Source: Fervidobacterium thailandense (lineage in GTDB: Bacteria > Thermotogota > Thermotogae > Thermotogales > Fervidobacteriaceae). From it: a stretch of DNA of 64,000 bases. The notes under the pieces are model-generated. The model saw only the letters and a list, made by a program, of their open reading frames with translations, was not told the DNA's origin and searched no databases. The stretch covers positions 1-64,000 of the forward strand of contig NZ_LWAF01000003.1 of NCBI RefSeq assembly GCF_001719065.1, in the 5' to 3' direction. Every line of letters begins with the position of its first letter. Positions within the stretch are counted from its first letter, which is position 1. Shown in pieces: positions 43,803 through 51,361 of the stretch. A program made the translations under genes and the position numbers.

Positions 43803-46694
43803 ATGGATCCTATTAACGTTCTTTGGCTTATCACCATACCGATCGTTTCGCTATTTGCGCACCTGATTTATACCGAGAGCTATTCAGTACCCAAGCATTT
43901 CTTTTTGTCAGTTGCCGCTCTAACAACTTTCTTGATTCTGTATCTAAGAGCACTTAGAAAGAAAGAACCCATCGTGATAAACTTTACAGTTTTTCACATT
44001 CTTTTTGGTCTATTTTGGATTTCTTCCACTGCTTCCATTATAAATATCGCGAGGGATAACCCCTATTTGCTGAGGTACTCTCTTGATGTAAATCTTTATT
44101 TGCTAATTTTTGTTTTCCTTTCGTGGTTTTTCTCTAACTACATGAACACAAGAGAAAAGATTGAAAAGATATTTTTAGTCTTCTTGATCGTCAGTGTCGT
44201 AGTTGCTGCAAACGGTGTTTTAAACTACTACACCGGCTACGATGTTTTTGTAGGACTATCACCGGATATAACGTACAGGGGCAGAATTAGAAGCACGATA
44301 GGTAACGTTATTTTCGTTGCAAACTTTCTGAATATGCTAACTCCATTAGCTTTGTACTTTTACCTAAAGAGTGGAACTTCAAAACTTACCAAGATACTCT
44401 CGTTCGTTTTCATTACGCTTTCCTTCTACATACTCCTGGTGGGTCAGGTTCGGTCCGAGTACATTTCCTGGGTTGTTCAAATTTTGCTCGGACTTTCTTT
44501 CATCACTCTCGAATTCTTCAGCGACAGTCGTAGCACCCGTAAAAAAGTTAGCGATTTTCTCAGGTGCGGAGTCTGGCAGTTTATTATTCTGGTAATGGTA
44601 TTGCTTGTCGTGGCTATTCTTCTCTTAGCGTTCCCTAATCCCTTGAATCACTACAAACGAATTGGAGAAATAATCTTCTCGCCTATAGAGTCAAGAATTA
44701 CGGGAGAAGTCGTTCAGGAAGATTTCATCCGGCGGAAGGTAGCGTGGCTTGCAGCCGTAGAGATCTGGAAGCGTCACAAAGTTCTGGGGCAAGGCATCGG
44801 TAGTTACAGGTATTACGGAGGAAGTGCCGTCGCAAAAGTGTGTAACGAAAATCCAAAGTACAGATTTGCATGGCAACCTTTTGACACCGTTCATAACGAC
44901 TATCTACAAGTTCTTGCAGAGGTTGGTCTGGTTGGATTTGGGATTGTATTGGCATTGTTCGTTTGGCTTTTAACTTATGTCTTTCAGAATTATAGCAAAC
45001 TCAGCGAAGATAAAAAAACTCTCTTCCTCGTATTAACTCTCTCCTTCACCCCATTTGCAGTCCAAATGTTCTTCTGCTATCCAGTTCAAATTTTACCTAA
45101 CAGCCTTCTCGCGTTGATTCTTGTCTCCACCGGAATAGGTGAATACTTCAACATTCAAAAAAACACAAAGCTTCGCGTAAAAATTTCCGCTAGAATAGTT
45201 TTCTTAATTGGCTTTATCTTCGCAACTTTGTTGGTCGTGGGCGTATTTCTTAGAGCTTCGAAGTTTTTATCAGATGTTTATTCGAGACAAGGTAAGGTAG
45301 CACTATATTCACTAAGTAGCCTTATCGAAACTGAAGAACCAAAAAATGGCGAACTCTTGAAAAACAACAGCACTGTGAGCAATACAGCTTTACAATCCTA
45401 TCAGGAAGAAATCAAAAATAACATAACAACCGCCGTACTTTCGTTGTACAAAAGTATAAAAATTAACCCATCAAATGGAATTGCTTACTACTTACTATCA
45501 AACATGTTAGGATATGATAAAACTTTGTCTATGATTCACACGAACATGAAAGAGTTCTTCGACAAGCTTTTCAAGGAATTTTGCGAAGCTTCAGCAAAGG
45601 AATTCATAAATTCTCTGGCTCACACTTTAAAAACAGAGGAACTCTTAGAGCTAAAAAGCTTATACGTTAGCCTCTCCTTGTTAGACATTTCTGAGAAGGT
45701 TTCTCTATATCCTCTTGTCCAACTTGCTAAGACTGATCGAATTTCAAGAATTATGAATAGGCTTTCCAATATGGCTCTCAAAAGTGATTTAAGTGATAAG
45801 TTACGCGTCGCTCTAAGTAACGAAATCGAGAAAAAATTTGTAGAACTCGAAAAAACTGCTTTAAAGACTATTTATGAGTTTTCCGGTGGCTGGATCACGT
45901 ACATGCATGCGAAAAATCCGGATATCGAGACGGCAACAAGAAACAAGGAAGATATACACAGAGAAGTAATACACTGTGTACTGAATTCCGGAGAGCTAGA
46001 TAGCAAGAGACTCTCCCTTGTTAAACGCATATCGGATTTTGAACGTGAAGTATGCTTAGACTTGGAGAGAAACGGATATTGGGGTATACCGGATGCAGGC
46101 CTCACGTTTTTTACGACTTTTGCAAAGCAGCTCGCCGAGAAGGACAAAGACCGTGCTCGAGAAATTCTAAAGAGTACTCTTAGAGACTACAAAGAAATTT
46201 ACAACCTCGTGGTTCAGAAGCTTGAGAAAGACTCTCGGTTTGTCGAAGAATTCGAAACTGTGAAAAAGAACATCGCTACACTACTGAAGGCAGTCCTTTC
46301 CCGTGAAAGCGCTAATCTCAATGAAATTGTTCAGGACTCGTTCAATAAAGCCTATCGAAAAGCTCTTGAAAACTTTATTAATTACGACTTTTCGAGGTAC
46401 GTCGAGATTTACATCTCTGAACTTCGGGAATCAGAATTCGGTATTCGGAAAACAATCTACGCAACGAGCCCTTGGAAATATTTTGCTACCCCCGTTATTT
46501 TCGCAGTAATGAATAATCTACAGAATATCCAGGACGTTGGTATGATTAGTAGAATCTTTGGAATTGTCCGACTCTTGGTAGATCCGTCATTTGCAACGTC
46601 GATGTTCTTGTACGAAAGGTACCAAATTTTCAAACACATGTACGAGTACGCTCAGAAAATCTATCAGCTGCTCGGTCAAGATCTCCTTCACTAA
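43803..46694 (+). CDS. Wzy_C-type membrane protein, candidate pilin O-oligosaccharyltransferase
   Basis: 963 aa. The first 480 residues hold about 11-12 membrane helices and the Wzy_C/WaaL/PglL hallmark H-N-D-Y-L-Q-V-L-A-E-V-G-L-V-G starting at His364 in a long periplasmic loop. The last half is a helical, mostly soluble domain of about 480 residues that I do not recognise; ordinary Wzy and WaaL proteins end near 400-600. The gene is visibly more A+T-rich than its neighbours. It converges with the type IV pilin gene and shares a bidirectional terminator with it. O-antigen polymerase or ligase is the alternative; pilin glycosylation is favoured by context only. Confidence 0.7.
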   Translation: MDPINVLWLITIPIVSLFAHLIYTESYSVPKHFFLSVAALTTFLILYLRALRKKEPIVINFTVFHILFGLFWISSTASIINIARDNPYLLRYSLDVNLYLLIFVFLSWFFSNYMNTREKIEKIFLVFLIVSVVVAANGVLNYYTGYDVFVGLSPDITYRGRIRSTIGNVIFVANFLNMLTPLALYFYLKSGTSKLTKILSFVFITLSFYILLVGQVRSEYISWVVQILLGLSFITLEFFSDSRSTRKKVSDFLRCGVWQFIILVMVLLVVAILLLAFPNPLNHYKRIGEIIFSPIESRITGEVVQEDFIRRKVAWLAAVEIWKRHKVLGQGIGSYRYYGGSAVAKVCNENPKYRFAWQPFDTVHNDYLQVLAEVGLVGFGIVLALFVWLLTYVFQNYSKLSEDKKTLFLVLTLSFTPFAVQMFFCYPVQILPNSLLALILVSTGIGEYFNIQKNTKLRVKISARIVFLIGFIFATLLVVGVFLRASKFLSDVYSRQGKVALYSLSSLIETEEPKNGELLKNNSTVSNTALQSYQEEIKNNITTAVLSLYKSIKINPSNGIAYYLLSNMLGYDKTLSMIHTNMKEFFDKLFKEFCEASAKEFINSLAHTLKTEELLELKSLYVSLSLLDISEKVSLYPLVQLAKTDRISRIMNRLSNMALKSDLSDKLRVALSNEIEKKFVELEKTALKTIYEFSGGWITYMHAKNPDIETATRNKEDIHREVIHCVLNSGELDSKRLSLVKRISDFEREVCLDLERNGYWGIPDAGLTFFTTFAKQLAEKDKDRAREILKSTLRDYKEIYNLVVQKLEKDSRFVEEFETVKKNIATLLKAVLSRESANLNEIVQDSFNKAYRKALENFINYDFSRYVEIYISELRESEFGIRKTIYATSPWKYFATPVIFAVMNNLQNIQDVGMISRIFGIVRLLVDPSFATSMFLYERYQIFKHMYEYAQKIYQLLGQDLLH

Positions 46695-46796
46695 CCACAA
46701 CTTGTTGAGCATAACATCATTAACAACAAAAAATACCTAACGGCTGCGTTATAGAAACCTCAAGCAGAAAAGTTATAACTTTCCAACCCAAAAAAA

Positions 46797-46840
46797 CAAA
46801 AAATAAAAAAGGGACCTGGATTCCCAGGTCCCGCGTTTTT
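46797..46840. terminator. Bidirectional terminator between the Wzy-like gene and the pilin gene
   Basis: GGGACCTGG (46811-46819), a 4-nt loop and CCAGGTCCC (46824-46832). T-runs follow on both strands, strongest on the minus strand after the pilin gene. Confidence 0.88.
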
Positions 46841-46854
46841 CTTAAAAATTTTTA

Positions 46855-47250
46855 TTACCACCATTTCTGAATTTCGAATGTTAACGTTGTGCCGCTAACC
46901 TCAGAATAATATTCTCTAAGTTTTTCTTGATCAACATCTTTACCAGTGTAGGAAATTATAACTTTGAAAATTCCGTCGTTGTACGTTGCAGTTACATCGA
47001 AGTTAGCCGGTGCTGCCGATAGATATTTCTTATTAACAAGGTTCGTTAAAGTGATGTTGTTTGCATTCGTAGGTTTTTCTACGTTCACGTAATTTTCGAC
47101 CGCAGCCTTGACGTTTCTAAAGTTCTGCGCTACCTGGCTTGCTTTCGCGTTTTTCACAGCGTTCAGCGCCAACGGTGTTGCAACAGCCATAAGTGCCGCA
47201 ATAACCGCAAGGACGATCAAGAGTTCAACGAGCGTGAAACCTTTCCTCAT
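46855..47250 (-). CDS. Type IV pilin, probable major subunit
   Basis: 131 aa. M-R-K-G precedes F-T-L-V-E-L-L-I-V-L-A-V-I-A-A-L, a textbook prepilin peptidase site with Phe+1 and Glu+5. A C-terminal globular domain of about 90 residues follows; it ends in I-Q-K-W-W and has no cysteine pair. A strong ribosome site (AAAAGGAGG), an extended -10, an array of LytTR-type boxes and a good terminator all point to a highly expressed, regulated gene. This separates it from the minor pilin cluster at 12.7-15.3 kb. Confidence 0.88.
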   Translation of the reverse strand: MRKGFTLVELLIVLAVIAALMAVATPLALNAVKNAKASQVAQNFRNVKAAVENYVNVEKPTNANNITLTNLVNKKYLSAAPANFDVTATYNDGIFKVIISYTGKDVDQEKLREYYSEVSGTTLTFEIQKWW

Positions 47251-47307
47251 AGTACCAACCTCCTTTTAAAAAGTTTGTTTGGAAAAGTACTTTCACCCCA
47301 CATCTAT

Positions 47308-47316
47308 ATTATAGCA
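47308..47316 (-). promoter_or_regulatory. Extended -10 of the pilin promoter, no clear -35
   Basis: Minus strand TGC-TATAAT. The expected -35 position, around 47330-47336, reads CTCAAG or TCAAGT. The missing -35 suggests dependence on an activator. Confidence 0.65.
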
Positions 47317-47345
47317 CTAATCACGGAAAACTTGAGAGTATTTTC

Positions 47346-47417
47346 CCAAACAGTCAACAACTACAACCGAACGGATAATTTTCGGCGCTGTACGTTTTGA
47401 GAATCTCACCGAACGTA
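47346..47417 (-). promoter_or_regulatory. Array of four LytTR-type boxes at 21-bp period
   Basis: Compared with the LytTR consensus (T/A)(A/C)(C/A)GTTN(A/G)(T/G), the minus strand holds TACGTTCGG (47409-47417, full match), AACGTACAG (47388-47396, one mismatch), TCCGTTCGG (47367-47375, full match) and ACTGTTTGG (47346-47354, one mismatch). All three spacers are exactly 12 bp. The array ends about 10 bp upstream of the pilin -35 position. A plus-strand full match, AACGTTCAG (47420-47428), lies next to it, close to the lytS promoter. Confidence 0.6.
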
Positions 47418-47434
47418 GAAACGTTCAGCGTGGA

Positions 47435-47443
47435 TGGTATAAT
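47435..47443 (+). promoter_or_regulatory. Extended -10 of the lytS/lytTR operon
   Basis: TGG-TATAAT lies about 45 nt upstream of GTG 47488. The -35 is poor. The palindrome GAACGT-AGAA-ACGTTC (47411-47426) overlaps the -35 region and joins two LytTR-like half sites. Confidence 0.65.
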
Positions 47444-47487
47444 TGAACTTGAAAAGATCTCAATAATGTCCCTTTGGGGGGAACGAT

Positions 47488-48513
47488 GTGCGCTTCATCC
47501 TCTCACTACAAATCATCGGTGGCCTAATTTTCCTCTATACGGCTTTCATAATCCCATCAAATCTCTATTTCGCAGCTTTGTTATCGATCTTCATGCTTGT
47601 AAACACCGTCGGCATAGCTTATTACATAACGAGAAGCGTTGTGATCGGCGGCATTGGCGTTGGAAAGCCCGCGAGAAAGATACTCCTTCCAGCAGCCGTT
47701 CTGATTGCCGGAATTGTAATGCTCGCCTTCCTCATCCCGAGGATATACAAATTGTGGTCGGAAATTTACTCGTCAGAACTTTTTGTGCTTTTCATCAACA
47801 CCTTCGCCGGTGTTTCCGCGTTGTTGGTAGCTACGTTCGGTTTTGCTTATCTAAGTTTGAAAAGGGAATTTGAAGAGCAGTTGATCAAGATGCAAGAGCT
47901 CGAAAACTTGCGGATCAAGGCGGAATTGGATGCCCTAAAGTCCAAGGTAAATCCCCATTTCCTTTTCAACGCACTCGGTAGTGTGACCTCGATGCTCGAG
48001 CTCGACGCACCGAAAGAGGATGTAATCAATTATCTCAACTCTCTGGCCGGGCTTTTGAGGGCCACGGTTGATGCGCCGAGTGTATGGACTTTAAAAGCCG
48101 AGTGTGAAACCGCTGAAAAATACTTGAAAGTCCAAAAGTTTAGGTTCCAAGATAAACTATCGTACGAGATATTGCTTCCGGAGGAAATTTTAAATTTCAA
48201 AGTACCCTCACTGATTATCCAACCGCTTGTGGAGAACGCGGTGGTACACAACGTTGGTAAGGTTAACAGAACCGTTCACGTGCGAGTTAGTTGCGGTAAA
48301 ACGGAAAATGGAGTATTTATCTCGATCGAGGATAATGGATGTGGCATGAACGGAACGAGGAAAGGTTCCGGACTTACTCTCGTTGAAGAGAGGTTGAAGC
48401 ATTTTTCAAAAGGAGCAAGACTTTACGTTGAGAGTAACCCGGATGTTGGTACGACCGTCAAGGTGGTGATACCCTATGAGCAGAGTACTCAGGTGCGTCA
48501 TCGTGGAAGATGA
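47488..48513 (+). CDS. LytS-type sensor histidine kinase
   Basis: 341 aa. Four or more membrane helices (about 1-125) precede the His_kinase/HATPase region. The phospho-acceptor is His157 in N-P-H-F-L-F-N, the LytS/YpdA pattern; N-A-V-V-H-N and D-N-G-C-G-M are the N and G1 boxes. It has no 5TM-LYT or GAF domain that I could identify, so the signal is unknown. The GTG start is behind a GGGGGGAACGAT site. It overlaps the response regulator gene by 38 nt. Confidence 0.85.
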   Translation: MRFILSLQIIGGLIFLYTAFIIPSNLYFAALLSIFMLVNTVGIAYYITRSVVIGGIGVGKPARKILLPAAVLIAGIVMLAFLIPRIYKLWSEIYSSELFVLFINTFAGVSALLVATFGFAYLSLKREFEEQLIKMQELENLRIKAELDALKSKVNPHFLFNALGSVTSMLELDAPKEDVINYLNSLAGLLRATVDAPSVWTLKAECETAEKYLKVQKFRFQDKLSYEILLPEEILNFKVPSLIIQPLVENAVVHNVGKVNRTVHVRVSCGKTENGVFISIEDNGCGMNGTRKGSGLTLVEERLKHFSKGARLYVESNPDVGTTVKVVIPYEQSTQVRHRGR

Positions 48514-49255
48514 AAAGCTCCAGGCGCTCGTTTTGGAAAAGCTGCTCAAAGAATTGGGAGTCAAAGTTGAATCGATTGCTATGAACGCAAGGGAAGCGGT
48601 CGAGGTTATCAATAGCGTAAAACCTGATGTCGTCTTTCTGGATATCAACCTTGGGGATGCTGACGGTTTTTACGTGCTCGAACAAGTGTCTCACAAACCT
48701 TACGTAGTCTTCACAACCGCGTACTCCGAGTACGCCTTGAAAGCCTTCGAAGTTTACGCGATCGATTACATAGTCAAGCCTGTAACACGTGAAAGGATTG
48801 CAAAGACCATTGAGCGATTAAGAAATCTCTTGGAAAAAAGCGATGAGAGTTTCGAGGAGAGGCTACAAGAGCAGGTTCGAAGAGCCCTTGAAAGACTGCG
48901 AGAAGAGTTTTTTGGTCTGAAAAGACCGAGATTTTCGGTAGAGATAGGAGATGAGGTGGTTTTTTTGGACCCGTCGGACATACTTTACATCGAAGCCTTT
49001 GAACACGGAGCAAGGATTGCAACGAAATCCGCCGAGTACATTTCAAAAACACCGCTTAAGGAATTGGAGGAACAGCTCTCGAGTGAAGGGCTCGGACAGT
49101 TCGTTAGGGTTCACCGTTCTTACCTTGTTAACATGGACCACGTTAGGAAGATATCGAGAAATTACTTTGGGACGGTAGCACTGGTGTTATCGAATGATAA
49201 AACCATTCCGGTTGGACGCTCTTACAGAAAGGTGCTGGATGAGTACTTTTCTTGA
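48476..49255 (+). CDS. LytTR-family response regulator
   Basis: 259 aa. A receiver domain (V-E-D-E near 9-12, phospho-Asp in V-V-F-L-D-I-N, Lys in I-V-K-P) is followed by a coiled linker and a C-terminal LytTR DNA-binding domain from about 160, with F-V-R-V-H-R-S-Y-L-V-N and the closing V-G-R-S-Y-R. It is the partner of the overlapping LytS gene. LytTR proteins bind paired 9-mers 12-13 bp apart, and such sites occur in the region between lytS and the pilin gene, so pilin is the expected target. Confidence 0.88.
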   Translation: MSRVLRCVIVEDEKLQALVLEKLLKELGVKVESIAMNAREAVEVINSVKPDVVFLDINLGDADGFYVLEQVSHKPYVVFTTAYSEYALKAFEVYAIDYIVKPVTRERIAKTIERLRNLLEKSDESFEERLQEQVRRALERLREEFFGLKRPRFSVEIGDEVVFLDPSDILYIEAFEHGARIATKSAEYISKTPLKELEEQLSSEGLGQFVRVHRSYLVNMDHVRKISRNYFGTVALVLSNDKTIPVGRSYRKVLDEYFS

Positions 49256-49288
49256 AAAAGGCCCAAGAGCTCAAAACGGCCCTTGGGC
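49250..49288. terminator. Bidirectional terminator between the LytTR and purH-like genes
   Basis: GCCCAAGAGC (49261-49270), an 8-nt loop and GCCCTTGGGC (49279-49288) form a stem with one A-C mismatch. On the minus strand CTTTTTC follows, so it serves the purH-like gene best. Confidence 0.7.
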
Positions 49289-49310
49289 TTGTTGTTCTAA
49301 CCCAAAAAAC

Positions 49311-50621
49311 TTATCCCACAACGGAGATCCGATTTTCCTCACACGTTTTCATAAACATTCCATCCGGTTCCCCGTTTGTTGCGACCAAGGTGAACCTCTT
49401 TGGAACGGAAATTAAAAGTTTTTTGAGTGCATTCGTTGGATTAGAAGGATCGAGCTCGACATGGTAGAAACCGTCTTCCGCTTTTCCAACCACGGCAAAA
49501 GTTGGTAAAAATTCGAGAGCGGTACTTAAAATGATCCGCTCTTTAGAATCACTCTTGAGCACCACCTTCTTCCTGAGAACAAGGTTCGCAACTTGGCGAG
49601 CCTTTGTTAGAAATTCCACCTTTTCAAAGTCTTTGCCACAAACTCGTTCGTATCTCACGATTTTCTTACCTTTCAAAATCTCCAAAACCAAGTCTTCATC
49701 TTCGAGCACTTCGCAGGCTATAGTTGAGAATGTACCCTCGCGAAGCTTTCGTGCCATCTCGCCGTTAAGTCTTCTCAGAACAACGACGTTTCCCGATATG
49801 TCGCAGAGTCGACCACCCGACTCACGAATGTTGACCATAGAAACGACCGTTTCTGAATTTAGACCGACAATCAGGTTCTCTTCTATCGTTGTCAATATTG
49901 CACCTATCAATACACCGATGGTATTTTCATCGTAATTCGAGAGTTTGAAGATGCGTTCGTCAACGGAGTCAAGAATTTCGTAATTTTTCTGAGGGTGTGC
50001 GAACCTTTCGAAAGTGAGGTGCTCGTATTTTTCTGAGGCAAAGAGTTCCGAGAGCACGCGATGAATTGTCGCATCGTATCGCATCGTGTGGTAAAAGGCC
50101 TTGAGTGCAAGCATCCGTCTGTCGTGGAGTGGCACATCACCGCACGCATCGATTGAGTTTAGAATCTTTTTGTAATCCGCTGGATCGCAAACGACCACAA
50201 CGTTTCTGTGGTTCTTCGCAGCAGCCCTCAGTAGTGCCACACCGCCGATGTCAATGTTCTCAATCAGGACATCCTCGTCCCTCGTTTGACGTTGGACCAG
50301 GTCGAACGGGTACAAGTTTACAACCACCATATCGATCATTTCGATGGCGTTTTCTCTGAGATCTTTAACGTGCGACGGATCCTGCGTGTCAGCGAGGATA
50401 CCTCCGAAGATCTTCGGATGGAGGGTCTTTACCCTACCTCCCAGGATCTCCGGAAATCCCGTAACATCTGAAACCTGCCGAACGGGAATTCCCGCCTCAC
50501 TTAAGGTCTTTGCCGTTCCACCGGTGCTCAGTATTTCTACACCACGTTCATGCAAGGCTTTTGCGAACTCTACAAGCCCCGTTTTATCCGACACGCTAAT
50601 GAGCGCACGCTTGATGTTCAC
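49311..50621 (-). CDS. purH: PurH-like protein: intact IMP cyclohydrolase domain, eroded AICAR transformylase domain
   Basis: 436 aa; a full PurH is roughly 450-530. Residues 1-195 carry a complete MGS-type IMP cyclohydrolase domain: S-V-S-D-K-T-G-L, S-T-G-G-T-A-K, G-G-R-V-K-T-L-H-P-K-I-F-G-G and N-I-D-I-G-G-V-A-L-L-R-A-A-A-K-N. The AICAR transformylase half lacks R-Y-G-E-N-P-H-Q (a remnant F-A-H-P-Q-K-N-Y is seen near the expected place), the catalytic K-H-x-N-P-C-G and the late A-S-D-A-F-F-P-F segment. It should close the purine ring but probably cannot formylate AICAR. The frame is clean, so this is divergence, not a recent break. GTG 50621 follows GGGGGTG. Confidence 0.8.
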   Translation of the reverse strand: MNIKRALISVSDKTGLVEFAKALHERGVEILSTGGTAKTLSEAGIPVRQVSDVTGFPEILGGRVKTLHPKIFGGILADTQDPSHVKDLRENAIEMIDMVVVNLYPFDLVQRQTRDEDVLIENIDIGGVALLRAAAKNHRNVVVVCDPADYKKILNSIDACGDVPLHDRRMLALKAFYHTMRYDATIHRVLSELFASEKYEHLTFERFAHPQKNYEILDSVDERIFKLSNYDENTIGVLIGAILTTIEENLIVGLNSETVVSMVNIRESGGRLCDISGNVVVLRRLNGEMARKLREGTFSTIACEVLEDEDLVLEILKGKKIVRYERVCGKDFEKVEFLTKARQVANLVLRKKVVLKSDSKERIILSTALEFLPTFAVVGKAEDGFYHVELDPSNPTNALKKLLISVPKRFTLVATNGEPDGMFMKTCEENRISVVG

Positions 50622-50670
50622 AAGAACACCCCCACGTGAAGCTTTAAAACAAAATTGCGGTACCTTTGCC

Positions 50671-51315
50671 TCACCACTCTATCCTTCTGCCCGTGTAGTC
50701 CAAAAAAACACCCGTCTCGTTGAGGGTTCTCACCACACGAATGATGCCCTCTGCCGACTCTTCCGGTGTGAGCGGTGCGTTTGGACCTCCCATGTCGGTC
50801 CGGACCCAGCCTGGATGGATGGAGACAACAAAGTACTCCTTTAGCTTGTGGGCTAGAAGTTTGGTGACCATGTTCAATGCGGCTTTTGATATCGAGTACG
50901 GATACGACGCGGTTCCACCAGTGTTCGTTATACTACCGAGGATGCTCGAAATGTTCGCAATTTTTGCACCTGGTACGAACTTTCCAAGTTTGTACAACGA
51001 CTGGATTAGGAAATACGGTCCCATTGTGTTGACTTTGAATGAAAGTATCATGCCTTCCTCGGTAACTTCCGGAAACTTCTCTTCGATGAGTATCCCCGCG
51101 TTGTTGATAAGTACGTCGACTTTTTTGTCGATACGGTTAGCGAACTCGTCGATCGAGACCGGGTTCGACATATCCACAGTGAGAACCTTGAGTTTCGGGT
51201 GCTCAAACGGCATGGATGTTCTAATCCCAACGGTGACATCTTCTCCCATTTCCAGAAGTTTCTTAACAATCGCTAATCCTATCCCTCTGTTGGCACCAGT
51301 AACAACCCAGTGCAT
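50671..51315 (-). CDS. Short-chain dehydrogenase/reductase (SDR)
   Basis: 214 aa, classical SDR but on the short side. T-G-A-N-R-G-I-G is the NAD(P) loop at the N-terminus, N-N-A-G-I-L follows, and Y-P-Y-S-I-S-K carries the catalytic Tyr and Lys. The C-terminal substrate loop is shortened. The ATG start has AGAGGTGG upstream. The substrate is unknown. It lies in the leftward run upstream of the purH-like gene. Confidence 0.83.
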   Translation of the reverse strand: MHWVVTGANRGIGLAIVKKLLEMGEDVTVGIRTSMPFEHPKLKVLTVDMSNPVSIDEFANRIDKKVDVLINNAGILIEEKFPEVTEEGMILSFKVNTMGPYFLIQSLYKLGKFVPGAKIANISSILGSITNTGGTASYPYSISKAALNMVTKLLAHKLKEYFVVSIHPGWVRTDMGGPNAPLTPEESAEGIIRVVRTLNETGVFLDYTGRRIEW

Positions 51316-51361
51316 CGAACCACCTCTAGTAGTTAATTGTCGTTAAGTTAAACCTTGTGGT

